46,289 bases of DNA, from positions 1-46,289 of the forward strand of contig JAJDGO010000006.1 of the NCBI GenBank assembly GCA_030265685.1, read 5' to 3'. Shown piece after piece: positions 34,590 through 43,285 of the stretch (position 1 is the first letter of the stretch; each line of letters opens with the position of its first letter). The stretch is from Bacteroidales bacterium OttesenSCG-928-M11 (GTDB taxonomy: Bacteria > Bacteroidota > Bacteroidia > Bacteroidales > Azobacteroidaceae). Under the pieces are notes generated by a model. That model did no database searches. It had not been told where the DNA came from and saw only the letters and a program-made list of their open reading frames with translations. Both the position numbers and the translations under genes were made by a program.

Positions 34590-35304
34590 ACATCGACACT
34601 TCTTTGAAAGCATACGACCGATTTTCACCTTCTTCTGTGACAAGATGTAAGAAACCATCGTTGGTTACATTTGTTATTCGAGCCGAAAATAAGCCAAACC
34701 GGTCTCGATAAGAATGGAATCCTTCCCGACGATAAAGCGCTCGACGATAATCTTGTTCTACTTCTGTCTTATCGACAAATAAACTTTCGTAGCGTTCTTT
34801 TATTCTATCACAGACAGTATTTAGTAAATCTTCTAAAGAAGTCTTTTTCCCAATGATTTGGACAAGGGAAATAGGATTGGGAGCGTCGCTAATAAAAAAC
34901 TCTTGGTTAACATTGAGCCCTATTCCAACGATCGAATGAAGGATTGTTTTTCCAATAATACTGTTTTCTATTAGAACTCCGGCTATCTTTCCGTCTTGAT
35001 AATAAATATCATTGGGCCACTTGATCGTAACATCAAGCAAAGGAGCAAGAGCATCCTTTATTCCGAGAGAAATGGCTTTCGATAGTAAAAAATATTCTTT
35101 TATCGGCAAGGAAGTAGGACAAAGAAGCAGACTAAAAGTTAGGTTCATTCCTTTCTCAGCTTCCCAAGAACTGCCAATTTGTCCGCGTCCGGCTGTTTGA
35201 TTGTCTGTTATAACTACCGTTCCTTCTTCTAAGTGATGGCAATTCAGCAAATCTTTAAGATATTTATTGGTAGATTCTACCGATTCGATACGGATAAGGT
35301 TCAT
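34573..35304 (-). CDS. birA: biotin-[acetyl-CoA-carboxylase] ligase
   Basis: This 243-residue enzyme attaches biotin to carboxylases. It starts at the catalytic domain ([11 protein letters not shown]) with no N-terminal DNA-binding domain, so it is the non-repressor type. The nucleotide loop is [20 protein letters not shown], followed by [19 protein letters not shown] and GIGLNVNQE. It is the last gene of the operon from 38930. Its start overlaps the MmcQ/YjbR stop by four bases, and its stop lies inside the end of mnmA on the opposite strand. Confidence 0.94.
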   Translation of the reverse strand: MNLIRIESVESTNKYLKDLLNCHHLEEGTVVITDNQTAGRGQIGSSWEAEKGMNLTFSLLLCPTSLPIKEYFLLSKAISLGIKDALAPLLDVTIKWPNDIYYQDGKIAGVLIENSIIGKTILHSIVGIGLNVNQEFFISDAPNPISLVQIIGKKTSLEDLLNTVCDRIKERYESLFVDKTEVEQDYRRALYRREGFHSYRDRFGLFSARITNVTNDGFLHLVTEEGENRSYAFKEVSMFISHR

Positions 35305-35687
35305 AAGTCCGTGTCTTTAAAATCCGAATCAGAGTCTGTATAATATTCGTCTCGTATTCTTTTGGGTAATTTTTTCATAACTTCGTCAATCGAATGACGT
35401 ATCCATTCTTTCACCTCCAAATCTTTCATATCCCGATTCAAATAAATCGTATTCCAATACTTTTTATTAAAATGGAAAGCTCCCTCTACACAGGAATAAG
35501 ACTCACGAAGTTGAATAGCATGATTGGGATCACATTTAAGCGTAATTTGCAAGTCGGGCGAATCAAGCGGTATTAAAGCAAACATTTTACCGGCAACCTT
35601 CATCACAAGAGATACATCGTCGAAAGGAAAACTCTCTTCTGCACCTTTCAACGAAATGCAATAAGTATGTAATTCTTCTATATTCAT
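35301..35687 (-). CDS. MmcQ/YjbR family protein
   Basis: This 128-residue protein has the family start (YCISLKGAEESFPFDDVSLV), then MFALIPLDSPDLQITLKCDP, HFNKKYWNTIYLNRDMKDLE and VKEWIRHSIDEVMKKLPKR. The fold resembles a small DNA-binding protein and the function is unproven. The C-terminus is acidic ([14 protein letters not shown]). It overlaps birA by four bases and follows the methyltransferase gene by 42 bases. Confidence 0.88.
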   Translation of the reverse strand: MNIEELHTYCISLKGAEESFPFDDVSLVMKVAGKMFALIPLDSPDLQITLKCDPNHAIQLRESYSCVEGAFHFNKKYWNTIYLNRDMKDLEVKEWIRHSIDEVMKKLPKRIRDEYYTDSDSDFKDTDL

Positions 35688-35729
35688 TATAATATATTCA
35701 CAACAATTCTACACTGGGCTTCTCAAATC

Positions 35730-36656
35730 TTAAAGGCTATTTCTTTCCCAGAATGTTCCATTAGAATAACCCTGTATATCTTTATTATTTTCGGCCAACG
35801 AAAGTCGCTTTTCTGCAATACAAGCATAAGTAGGGTCGAGTTCTACACCGCAATACTTACGCCCGAGTTTTTTTGCGACAACAGAAGAAGTTCCTGATCC
35901 TAAAAAAGGGTCGAAAACCACCCCATCCTTTGGGCAAGAGGCCAGGATCAGCTTTGCTATCAACTTTTCGGGCTTCTGCGTTGGGTGTTGAGTATTCTCC
36001 GGCATCGACCAAAAAGGGATAGTTATGTCGTCCCAAAAATTAGACGGGCGAGTCATACGGTATTTTCCGTCCGGAGTATCTTCCCAATCTTTCGGTTTCC
36101 CATTTTCTTTGTAAGGAGCAATTACTTTCCGTCTGATTTTCACGGAGTCTAAATCGAAATAATAGTCTTTCTGATTATTTACTCCAAACCAAATATCCTC
36201 CATTGCGTTCTTCCAATTAAGATTTCCTCCCTTCCCTTTTTCCCGTTGCCAAGTTATCCTGCTTAATACATTTAAGTATTTGTCCATTATTGTATAAAGA
36301 GATGCCGTAGATCCCCAATCTCCGCATATATAAACCGAACCATTAGGTTTAAGTAATGATATAACTTGAGGAAACCATGACTCTAAGTATTGCAAATACC
36401 CGTCGTCTGTTTTTTTCCGGAAGCGAAGGTTCGCAAAATCTTTCGTCAGATTGTAGGGAGGATCAATAATAATCAAGTCGGCAAACTGCTTAGGAAGATA
36501 ATTGATTACGTCGAACAAATCGCCTTGAATTGTTTTATTGATAATATCTTCCTTCCGAAGGCTTGTAGTAGGGATAAGTAATCTTTCGGAGAAAAGGCTT
36601 GCTTCGTCTTCGGAAAGTTCTATTGTCTTGTTTCGAGGGGATTTTTCTTTTATCAT
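35730..36656 (-). CDS. orphan site-specific DNA methyltransferase (beta class, N6-adenine/N4-cytosine)
   Basis: This 308-residue protein has motif IV DPPY at 65-68 (LIIIDPPYNLTKDF) and motif I late, FDPFLGSGTS at 248-257. That order, with the target-recognition part in between, defines the beta class. The SAM pocket end is YCGVELDPTY. DPPY with this order is usual for adenine-N6 or cytosine-N4 methylases. No restriction gene lies near, and its ATG overlaps the udk stop by one base (TAATG), so it is embedded in a housekeeping operon. That suggests an epigenetic or replication-linked role rather than a restriction system. Target site unknown. Confidence 0.88.
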   Translation of the reverse strand: MIKEKSPRNKTIELSEDEASLFSERLLIPTTSLRKEDIINKTIQGDLFDVINYLPKQFADLIIIDPPYNLTKDFANLRFRKKTDDGYLQYLESWFPQVISLLKPNGSVYICGDWGSTASLYTIMDKYLNVLSRITWQREKGKGGNLNWKNAMEDIWFGVNNQKDYYFDLDSVKIRRKVIAPYKENGKPKDWEDTPDGKYRMTRPSNFWDDITIPFWSMPENTQHPTQKPEKLIAKLILASCPKDGVVFDPFLGSGTSSVVAKKLGRKYCGVELDPTYACIAEKRLSLAENNKDIQGYSNGTFWERNSL

Positions 36657-37270
36657 TATTCGTTTTCCATAATATGTAAAATACCTCCAACGATAAAATC
36701 AACTGCTTTTTCGTCAACTTCACCACCCGACAACAAAATATCGGCTTGTTCTTTCGATACTTCTATAAATTCTTCATGCATCGGGCGTACCGTTTCGAAG
36801 AAACGTTTAATAACTTCATCGGCTGTTCGCCCGCGAGATTTCATATCTCGCTTGATTATTCGGCTTAATCGGTAATCGGCCGGGACATCACGATATATTT
36901 TCAAGTCTATTTCTTTACATAGCTCCGAAGAAGTATAGATCAATATTCCCTCGACAATTAAAAGTTTTGTAGGTTCGATAGTAACCGTTTCTTTTTCTCT
37001 TGTACAAGTAAGCATAGAATAAGTAGGATATTCTATTGGTTTACCTAATTTAAGTTGTCGAATATGCTCAATAAGGAGAGGCCACTCAATAGATTGTGGA
37101 TGATCGTAGTTTTGTTTTTTCCTTTCTTCTAAGGGCATATGGCTATTATCGTAATAATATGCATCTTGAGGAAGTATAGCTACGCTATCTTTAGGTAGTT
37201 TATTCAGAATACGTTTTACTAAAGTTGTCTTACCGGAGCCTGATCCTCCGGACATACCAATTACATACAT
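36656..37270 (-). CDS. udk: uridine kinase
   Basis: This 204-residue enzyme phosphorylates uridine and cytidine. The P-loop is GGSGSGKTT at 8-16. LPQDAYYYDNSHMPLEERK carries the catalytic Asp, and YDHPQSIEWPLL and RIIKRDMKSRGRT (the lid) follow. The start is three bases after the murQ stop. Its stop is coupled to the methyltransferase start. Confidence 0.95.
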   Translation of the reverse strand: MYVIGMSGGSGSGKTTLVKRILNKLPKDSVAILPQDAYYYDNSHMPLEERKKQNYDHPQSIEWPLLIEHIRQLKLGKPIEYPTYSMLTCTREKETVTIEPTKLLIVEGILIYTSSELCKEIDLKIYRDVPADYRLSRIIKRDMKSRGRTADEVIKRFFETVRPMHEEFIEVSKEQADILLSGGEVDEKAVDFIVGGILHIMENE

Positions 37271-37273
37271 GTA

Positions 37274-38089
37274 TTAATAGTTATTAGATTTATAGGTTGA
37301 TAATACTTTTTCTACGGAACCAAGCATAAGCAGTTTTTCACGAGCTTCTTCCTCCGGCAAGTTTAATTCTTCCATGATCATTCGAGTTCCTCGACGGATC
37401 AACTTCTGGTTAGTTAATTGCATATTAACCATCTTATTACCTTTTACTTTGCCTAAACGAATCATCAAAGTAGTAGAAATCATGTTTAATACCATCTTCT
37501 GAGCGGTACCTGATTTCATGCGAGTGCTGCCTGTAACAAACTCCGGACCAACAGATACTTCTATTGCATGCTCAACAGTAGATGATAATGGGGTATTTTT
37601 ATTACAAGTAATACAACCGGTAACACAACCAATCTTTCGAGCAGAAGCTACTCCTCCGATAACATAAGGTGTGGTTCCCGAAGCCGCAATTCCTACAACA
37701 GAATCATTGGGCTGTATATTGTGTTTCAAAAGACCTTTCCACGCCAACTCAATATCATCTTCTGCACCTTCTACTGCTTTTCGGAAAGCATTATCTCCTC
37801 CGGCAATTAAAGCAACCGCTAAGTCCGACTCAACACCATAAGTAGGGGGAAGTTCTGAGGCATCTATTACGCCAAGTCGCCCACTTGTTCCGGCTCCAAG
37901 ATAGAATAATCTTCCTCCGGTTTTCATTTTTTCGTATATAGCTTCTACTAATTTCTCAATCTGAGGAATTGCTTCTTCGATAGAAAAAGCAACTGTTTTA
38001 TCTTCTTGATTAATGCCTACCAATAATTCATGAACCGACATTTTGTCCAGATGGTCAAAACGAGAGGGAGATTCTGTTATACTATCCAT
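37274..38089 (-). CDS. murQ: N-acetylmuramic acid 6-phosphate etherase
   Basis: MurQ splits the lactyl ether of MurNAc-6-P to give GlcNAc-6-P in wall recycling. I chose ATG 38087-38089 (MDSITESPSRFDHLDKMSVH), the typical family start, giving 271 residues. An upstream ATG at 38116 would overlap the kinase gene by 35 bases. The SIS domain has LGAGTSGRLGVIDASELPPT, then IAGGDNAFRKAVEGAEDD and FVTGSTRMKSGTAQKMVLNM. The start overlaps the kinase stop by eight bases, coupling the two. Confidence 0.95.
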   Translation of the reverse strand: MDSITESPSRFDHLDKMSVHELLVGINQEDKTVAFSIEEAIPQIEKLVEAIYEKMKTGGRLFYLGAGTSGRLGVIDASELPPTYGVESDLAVALIAGGDNAFRKAVEGAEDDIELAWKGLLKHNIQPNDSVVGIAASGTTPYVIGGVASARKIGCVTGCITCNKNTPLSSTVEHAIEVSVGPEFVTGSTRMKSGTAQKMVLNMISTTLMIRLGKVKGNKMVNMQLTNQKLIRRGTRMIMEELNLPEEEAREKLLMLGSVEKVLSTYKSNNY

Positions 38090-38930
38090 TGCTTTCTTTC
38101 TCTTTATGAAATTCAATTAAACCCTTTAAGGGAGTTTTTGTAATTCGTCCTAAAATTAATCCGTGCTTTTCGATAAATTGCCTTAACTTTTCTTGAAAAT
38201 AGTATGCAATGCTTCCCGTAAAATGAAGAGGAAGTTCTGTATAAGCTTTATATTGGGCAATATTTCGGGTAAAAAACTCGTCGAAGCAAGTCTCAATAAT
38301 TCTACTGATCTGTTTGTCTGACGAATGTTTCAATATAAAGGGAGTAAACTGCGCTAAAAAACGGTTAGGAAAAGGTTTATGATAAACGTTTATCATAATT
38401 TCCTCTTGGGTAATTTGGTAGGAGCTATAAAAATCGTTGATTATCTCTTCATTGATTTGTTTCTTTAAAATATCAGCAATTAGTTTCTTACCCAAAGAAG
38501 CTCCACTCCCCTCATCTCCTAAAATATACCCCAAGGGTGATACATTATATATAATATCTACTCCATCAAAATGACAAGAATTAGAACCCGTTCCTAATAT
38601 AGAAACAATACATTCTTCTTTTTGCCCCAAAGCAATGGCTGCTCCATATAAATCAGAATGAACTTCAATACATCTCGCATTAAAAAATGATTTTAGGACA
38701 TTATATATATGTATCTTTTTCATAGGAGTACATCCTGCTCCATAGAAAAAAATTTTATCAATAGAACCGCATAATTTAGGGAACTCTTTTTCCAACAAAC
38801 TAACAATTTCGTTTTCTTCGAGGTAATAAGGGTTTATTCCAGATGTAGAAAATAGACTGATCTCTGAATTATTATCAGATAATAAAGCCCAGTCTGTTTT
38901 TGTAGAACCGCTATCTGCTATCAATAACAT
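38082..38930 (-). CDS. BadF/BadG-type N-acetylhexosamine kinase
   Basis: This 282-residue protein has the ATP-binding start LLIADSGSTKTDWALL and the central GTGSNSCHF, then LGYILGDEGSGASLGKKLI, all marks of the BadF/NAGK family. Being just upstream of, and coupled to, murQ, it probably phosphorylates GlcNAc or MurNAc in cell-wall recycling (MurK-like). Its -7 box is TAATTTTG on minus at 38962-38969. It heads a six-gene operon down to birA. Confidence 0.85.
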   Translation of the reverse strand: MLLIADSGSTKTDWALLSDNNSEISLFSTSGINPYYLEENEIVSLLEKEFPKLCGSIDKIFFYGAGCTPMKKIHIYNVLKSFFNARCIEVHSDLYGAAIALGQKEECIVSILGTGSNSCHFDGVDIIYNVSPLGYILGDEGSGASLGKKLIADILKKQINEEIINDFYSSYQITQEEIMINVYHKPFPNRFLAQFTPFILKHSSDKQISRIIETCFDEFFTRNIAQYKAYTELPLHFTGSIAYYFQEKLRQFIEKHGLILGRITKTPLKGLIEFHKEKESNG

Positions 38931-38961
38931 GAATAGGAAAACGTTTTTTTATTAGTTCTTG

Positions 38962-38969
38962 CAAAATTA
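38962..38969 (-). promoter_or_regulatory. -7 box of the kinase-murQ-udk operon
   Basis: CAAAATTA on plus reads TAATTTTG on minus, 32 bases before the ATG at 38930. The -33 element is not clear. Confidence 0.5.
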
Positions 38970-39124
38970 CAAGTTTTTTTCGTATAACATCCGTTGATAG
39001 CGGAAAATATTGAAGCTGTAGATTATAAACAACCAAAAGATAGGATTATTTGTTATAGCATAGCAATGAAAAAAAACTATTAAACACCAGTAGAAACAAC
39101 TGACAAATAGGCAGCCAGATGCTT

Positions 39125-39140
39125 TGGCACAGCTTTTGCT
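39125..39140 (+). promoter_or_regulatory. sigma-54-type -24/-12 element upstream of dnaK
   Basis: TGGCAC at 39125-39130 and TTGC at 39136-39139 (TTGGCACAGCTTTTGCT) match the RpoN consensus TGGCACG-N4-TTGC with one change. The GG and GC doublets have the required 10-base gap. Transcription would start near 39151, 49 bases before the dnaK ATG. I found no housekeeping -7 box in the same stretch. Confidence 0.6.
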
Positions 39141-39199
39141 AAACAAAAGAGAAATTACTTAGTAAAAAACAATACAAATAAAAGATAAAATATAAATTT

Positions 39200-41113
39200 A
39201 TGGGAAAAATTATTGGAATAGACTTAGGAACAACCAACTCATGTGTGGCTGTTATGGAGGGAAACAAACCAGTTGTTATCCCCAATAGCGAAGGTAAAAT
39301 GACAACTCCTTCGGTTGTGGCTTTTTTAGATAATGGAGAACGTAAGGTCGGTGATCCTGCAAAACGTCAGGCAATTACTAATCCTACGCGTACAATATTC
39401 TCTATTAAACGTTTTATGGGAGAAAGCTTCGATCAAGTAAAAAATGAAACTTCACGAGTTCCTTATAAAGTTGTACTTGGAGATAATAATACTCCTCGTG
39501 TAGATATTGACGGACGACTTTATTCTCCGCAAGAAATTTCGGCTATGACTCTTCAAAAAATGAAGAAAACAGCCGAAGATTACTTAGGACAAGAAGTAAA
39601 AGAGGCAGTAATCACAGTTCCTGCTTATTTTTCGGACTCACAACGTCAAGCAACAATAGAAGCCGGAGAAATTGCAGGATTAACTGTAAAACGAATTATC
39701 AACGAACCTACGGCAGCTGCTTTAGCCTATGGCTTAGAAAAAGCCAATAAAGATATGAAGATAGCCGTTTTCGACTTAGGAGGAGGAACATTCGATATTT
39801 CTATCCTTGAATTAGGTGGAGGTGTATTTGAAGTTCGCTCTACTAATGGAGATACTCACTTAGGAGGAGATGACTTCGACCATGTTATCATTGATTGGCT
39901 AGCCGAAGAGTTTCAAAAAAATGAGGGCTTAGACTTACGCAAAGATGCAATGGCTATGCAACGCTTGAAAGAAGCTGCAGAAAAAGCAAAAATCGAACTT
40001 TCAAGTTCAACATCAACTGAAATTAACTTACCATATATTATGCCGGTTGATGGAATGCCAAAGCACTTGGTGGTTTCTTTGACTCGTTCTAAATTCGAAC
40101 AATTGGCCGACAAATATATTCAGGCTTGTGTATCTCCTTGCGAAAAAGCACTTAAAGACGCAGGTTTATCTGCGAATGAAATTGATGAAGTAATCTTGGT
40201 TGGAGGTTCTACTCGTATTCCTGCCATCCAAGCAATCGTTGAAAAAATATTCGGTAAAGCTCCATCAAAAGGAGTTAACCCAGATGAAGTAGTAGCCGTT
40301 GGAGCTGCAATTCAGGGAGGAATTCTTTCCGGAGATACAAACTTAGGAGGTATGGTTTTATTAGACGTCACTCCACTTTCTTTAGGAATTGAGACAATGG
40401 GTAGCGTGATGACTAAAATGATTGAAGCCAACTCTACTATTCCTATCAAGAAAACAGAAACATTCACAACTGCTGTTGACAACCAACCTTCGGTAGAAAT
40501 CCATGTTCTACAAGGAGAACGTCCTTTAGCAAAAGATAACAAGACAATTGGTAAATTTCACTTAGATGGCATAATGCCTGCTCCACGCGGTGTACCTCAA
40601 ATTGAAGTATCTTTTGATATTGATGCAAATGGAGTGGTTAGTGTTTCGGCTAAAGATAAGGCAACCGGAAAAGAACAACAAATACGCATCGAAGCATCAA
40701 GTGGTCTTTCCGACGAAGAGATCAAAAGAATGAAAGACGAAGCTGCCGCTAACGCAGATGCAGACGCTAAGGCAAAAGAAAAAATTGACAAAATGAATCA
40801 AGCCGACAGCGTAATTTTCCAAACAGAAAAGCAATTGAAAGAAATTGGAGATAAGCTTCCTGCGGATAAAAAAGCAACGATCGAGTCAGCTTTAGAGAAA
40901 TTAAAAACTGCGCATAAAGCAGAAGATTTAGCAGGTATCGACAGCGCAATGGCAGAAGTAAATAATGCTTTCCAAGCTGCTAGCCAAGAAATGTACAACG
41001 CTCAAGCTCAAGCGGGACAAGCAGGTCCTCAACCGGGAGCCGATACAGATCAACAAGGCGGTTCGCAAGGCGGAGATGACATACAAGATGTAGACTTCGA
41101 AGAAGTGAAGTAA
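39200..41113 (+). CDS. dnaK: molecular chaperone DnaK (Hsp70)
   Basis: This 637-residue protein starts [20 protein letters not shown]. It has [16 protein letters not shown], the [13 protein letters not shown] block, [20 protein letters not shown] and [10 protein letters not shown] in the ATPase domain. A substrate domain starts near [20 protein letters not shown]. The lid ends with a Gly/Gln-rich tail and [11 protein letters not shown]. Length is normal. No grpE or dnaJ is adjacent. The gene is monocistronic, bounded by a sigma-54-type element upstream and a strong terminator at 41147-41180. Confidence 0.98.
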   Translation: MGKIIGIDLGTTNSCVAVMEGNKPVVIPNSEGKMTTPSVVAFLDNGERKVGDPAKRQAITNPTRTIFSIKRFMGESFDQVKNETSRVPYKVVLGDNNTPRVDIDGRLYSPQEISAMTLQKMKKTAEDYLGQEVKEAVITVPAYFSDSQRQATIEAGEIAGLTVKRIINEPTAAALAYGLEKANKDMKIAVFDLGGGTFDISILELGGGVFEVRSTNGDTHLGGDDFDHVIIDWLAEEFQKNEGLDLRKDAMAMQRLKEAAEKAKIELSSSTSTEINLPYIMPVDGMPKHLVVSLTRSKFEQLADKYIQACVSPCEKALKDAGLSANEIDEVILVGGSTRIPAIQAIVEKIFGKAPSKGVNPDEVVAVGAAIQGGILSGDTNLGGMVLLDVTPLSLGIETMGSVMTKMIEANSTIPIKKTETFTTAVDNQPSVEIHVLQGERPLAKDNKTIGKFHLDGIMPAPRGVPQIEVSFDIDANGVVSVSAKDKATGKEQQIRIEASSGLSDEEIKRMKDEAAANADADAKAKEKIDKMNQADSVIFQTEKQLKEIGDKLPADKKATIESALEKLKTAHKAEDLAGIDSAMAEVNNAFQAASQEMYNAQAQAGQAGPQPGADTDQQGGSQGGDDIQDVDFEEVK

Positions 41114-41146
41114 GAAGCGATTAGGAATAATCAATAAATAATAGAA

Positions 41147-41180
41147 AATCCCTGTAAACCATCTGTTTACGGGGATTTTT
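41147..41180 (+). terminator. intrinsic terminator of dnaK
   Basis: AATCCCTGTAAAC (41147-41159) pairs with GTTTACGGGGATT (41165-41177) over 13 bp with one G-U, a 5-base loop, and a TTTTT run to 41180. It lies 34 bases after the stop. Confidence 0.92.
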
Positions 41181-41230
41181 GTTTATATGAATTTGTGAAT
41201 AACTAGAGAAAACGAACAAACTATCCGGTG

Positions 41231-41292
41231 GTGTTATGTGGCAGATAGACTTTGGATTCTCCTACCACATATTTGCTCAATACACATAACAC
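41231..41292. repeat. 10-bp inverted repeat in the intergenic region after dnaK
   Basis: GTGTTATGTG (41231-41240) and CACATAACAC (41283-41292) are perfect inverted arms 42 bases apart. Inside them TGTGG (41237-41241) can also pair with CCACA (41265-41269), giving two competing folds. The 3' arm runs into a CA-rich tract. No gene is supported in 41181-41403. Confidence 0.5.
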
Positions 41293-41403
41293 ACACATAC
41301 ACACACAACTTTGAGCCCACCACGATTCCTGTCTCACGACAGAACAAAGATTTCGGATTACTCTTTACTATACCTAAATATTTATTCTCTATTTATTGCC
41401 GGA

Positions 41404-41778
41404 TTACGATTCGAGTGATTGATGCTTTATCTTGCGGTTCTTATCCAACAAACGCATCCAAATGATTGAAATATAAAACGCTATACACAAGATGAAAACA
41501 AGTGATCCATCACTAATGGGAGCATCATTGTAACCATCTTCCGGATTCTCGCCTCCCCCGGTTTCAAAATCATCTTCCTCATCATCACCCAACGCTCGTG
41601 AAATCGGGTTATCAAAAGAGGAAAAATGGTCTATGTTTTTATCATAAAAACTGCCCGAAGGCGTATCAATCGTAAATATCGGCTCTACCGCTGTTTCTTC
41701 CCAAACAGAAGCATTCAAAGTAGTCGGAAAGAGAATTATTATTGATGTAAACAACATCATTAGTATACGCTTTCTCAT
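41404..41778 (-). CDS. small exported protein with C-terminal membrane anchor
   Basis: This 124-residue protein has a signal peptide (about 1-23, MRKRILMMLFTSIIILFPTT then LNA). An acidic middle follows (LGDDEEDDFETGGGENPEDG, near 68-87). The C-terminus has a short DAPISDG motif, a membrane helix (about 94-110) and a basic tail (LLDKNRKIKH). Motif, helix and basic tail is the plan of a C-terminal sorting or anchoring signal. I do not recognise the family. No promoter box was found for it between 41779 and 41956. Confidence 0.65.
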   Translation of the reverse strand: MRKRILMMLFTSIIILFPTTLNASVWEETAVEPIFTIDTPSGSFYDKNIDHFSSFDNPISRALGDDEEDDFETGGGENPEDGYNDAPISDGSLVFILCIAFYISIIWMRLLDKNRKIKHQSLES

Positions 41779-41955
41779 CGGATTCCTCCTTTCACTAATC
41801 TTCCGAAATTTTGGTTAGTCTCGCAATAGAGATTGCTTCTTGTCAAAACATCGGCATATAATGCCAAACCCTTTTTTCTCATTTTCTCTGTATTTAAGTT
41901 ATTTTTTTGTACTCATTCTCTTTTTGTTAGCTCTGATAAAGAAGTCTTGTTTTGC

Positions 41956-41983
41956 TTCCGACACTTAGTAAGTGCCGGAGAAA
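41956..41983 (+). repeat. left copy of a 27-bp inverted repeat
   Basis: Its reverse complement matches 43178-43205 at 27 of 28 positions. The core GCACTTACTAAGTG is itself almost palindromic, so each copy can also form a hairpin. It lies 178 bases upstream of the small exported-protein gene and 233 bases before the AraC ATG. Confidence 0.85.
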
Positions 41984-42171
41984 TTAACCGATAAAATGAA
42001 TGATGCTTAAACAGAACCGGATAGCTTGTTTTCTCACGAGCAAAAGAAACGCTTGTTCAACATTTGTAAAACAGCACACAAGGAACAATAGACGATTAGG
42101 ATGAAGGCTCGTCTGCCTAAAACAGTTTAAGTAACTCATTTAATCATCTCCCGGAAAAGGGTAAGTAAAAA

Positions 42172-42179
42172 TAAATTTG
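42172..42179 (+). promoter_or_regulatory. -7 box of the AraC-family gene
   Basis: TAAATTTG matches TAnnTTTG, 37 bases before the ATG at 42217. No good -33 element. Confidence 0.45.
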
Positions 42180-42216
42180 TAAAACATTCGTCAAACATCT
42201 TAATTCACAGTTAATT

Positions 42217-43098
42217 ATGGAACTATTATACAAGAATGAACATTCAAGCTGTTTTAATCACGATCAATCAAAGAAACCAATGATCGAAATAGTAAAGATT
42301 GTAAAGGGGAAAAAGGGGAATTTAATCATTTCACAGAACGAAATAGCTTTCTTCCTGGAAGGCAGATTCAAGTATATATTCCGAGACTTTCCTCTTTGCG
42401 AAGCAATGAAAGGGCAATTCATTTTCCTTCCTGCGGGAGGCAAGTTTTCTTACGAAGCCTTAGCAAATAGTACGATTATCTTATTTAGGCTGAACAACCC
42501 CATTGTATTATGTCCTAATTTCTCTATCGAAAAACTATACGGCATCAAAAATCATTCACCGCTTGACCAATATGTACCCAAAACAAAGCGATTTAGTATC
42601 TTAGACATCAATTCCCGCCTTTGGCATTTCTTGGACGGAGTAAATGATTGTTTGTCCGACGGGATCAGATGCCGTTGTTATTTTGAAATGAAGTCGAAAG
42701 AGTTACTGCTACTACTTAGAGCTTATTACCCCAAAGAAGACTTGTATGACTTTTTCTTCCTCATCTTAAGCGAAGACACTGCTTTTTCGGAATATGTACG
42801 TCTTCGTTGGCAACAGTTCCATTCGGTCAACGAATTAGCATCTTCCATGAACTTAACCCACAAACAATTCATAAGCCGATTTGTGAGCGTATTTGGTACA
42901 ACTCCTCAAAAGTGGATATTAGAAGGACGAGCAAAGATTGTGATGCAAGAAATCCAAAGCAGTCGAAAGCCATTCAAACAGATAGCGATCGAGAATGGCT
43001 TCGCTTCAGATACTCATTTCACCCGCTTTTGTAAGAAAGAATTAGGTAGTACTCCAACCGAAATCCGGGAAAGAATAAATATCCGAGAAAGAATGTAA
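42217..43098 (+). CDS. AraC-family transcriptional regulator
   Basis: This 293-residue protein has an N-terminal cupin-like sensor region (IISQNEIAFFLEGRFKYIF; GQFIFLPAGGKFSYEAL, about 50-90) and a C-terminal AraC double helix-turn-helix (about 195-290). The latter shows SVNELASSMNLTHKQFISRF, then GTTPQKWILEGRAKIVMQEI and the signature FKQIAIENGFASDTHFTRFC with GSTPTEIRE. The N-terminal ligand is unknown. It lies alone between inverted repeats (41956-41983 and 43178-43205), beside a tyrosine recombinase, and so may be a regulator inside a phase-variable segment. Confidence 0.88.
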   Translation: MELLYKNEHSSCFNHDQSKKPMIEIVKIVKGKKGNLIISQNEIAFFLEGRFKYIFRDFPLCEAMKGQFIFLPAGGKFSYEALANSTIILFRLNNPIVLCPNFSIEKLYGIKNHSPLDQYVPKTKRFSILDINSRLWHFLDGVNDCLSDGIRCRCYFEMKSKELLLLLRAYYPKEDLYDFFFLILSEDTAFSEYVRLRWQQFHSVNELASSMNLTHKQFISRFVSVFGTTPQKWILEGRAKIVMQEIQSSRKPFKQIAIENGFASDTHFTRFCKKELGSTPTEIRERINIRERM

Positions 43099-43142
43099 AG
43101 TGAATGGATGATAATGTTAAGCGGTCTTTAGGAATTTTCTAC

Positions 43143-43150
43143 TACTTTTG
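43143..43150 (+). promoter_or_regulatory. outward-facing -7-like box beside the right inverted repeat
   Basis: TACTTTTG matches TAnnTTTG. It points to the right, across the inverted repeat at 43178-43205 and into the 3' end of the recombinase gene, where no plus-strand gene follows. No -33 element at the right spacing. Confidence 0.4.
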
Positions 43151-43177
43151 TCGCCGTAACTCTGGATAAAAATTTGT

Positions 43178-43205
43178 TTTCTCCGGCACTTACTAAGTGT
43201 CGGAG
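43178..43205 (-). repeat. right copy of a 27-bp inverted repeat
   Basis: It matches the reverse complement of 41956-41983 at 27 of 28 positions. Extended by its flanks it can form a stem of about 15 bp with a 3-base loop, so it could also end transcription of the convergent araC and recombinase genes. Confidence 0.85.
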
Positions 43206-43285
43206 AAAATGTTACAGTAGCCAAGCAATATAACTACATGGCAAATATACTTAATTTCTTTAGATTAAAAGAGAATTAATCATCT

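Larger units (their letters stand above)
41779..42216. other. divergent intergenic region with left inverted repeat
   Basis: This 438-base gap lies between the 41404-41778 gene (minus) and the AraC gene (plus). It holds the left copy of the 27-bp inverted repeat (41956-41983) and a -7 box for araC at 42172-42179. No gene seen. Confidence 0.7.

Noticed and set aside
43178..43205. Simple bidirectional terminator only
   Set aside because: The copy at 41956 is in a divergent region where a terminator has no purpose, so the repeat pair needs another explanation. This role is kept as an alternative in the inversion finding.
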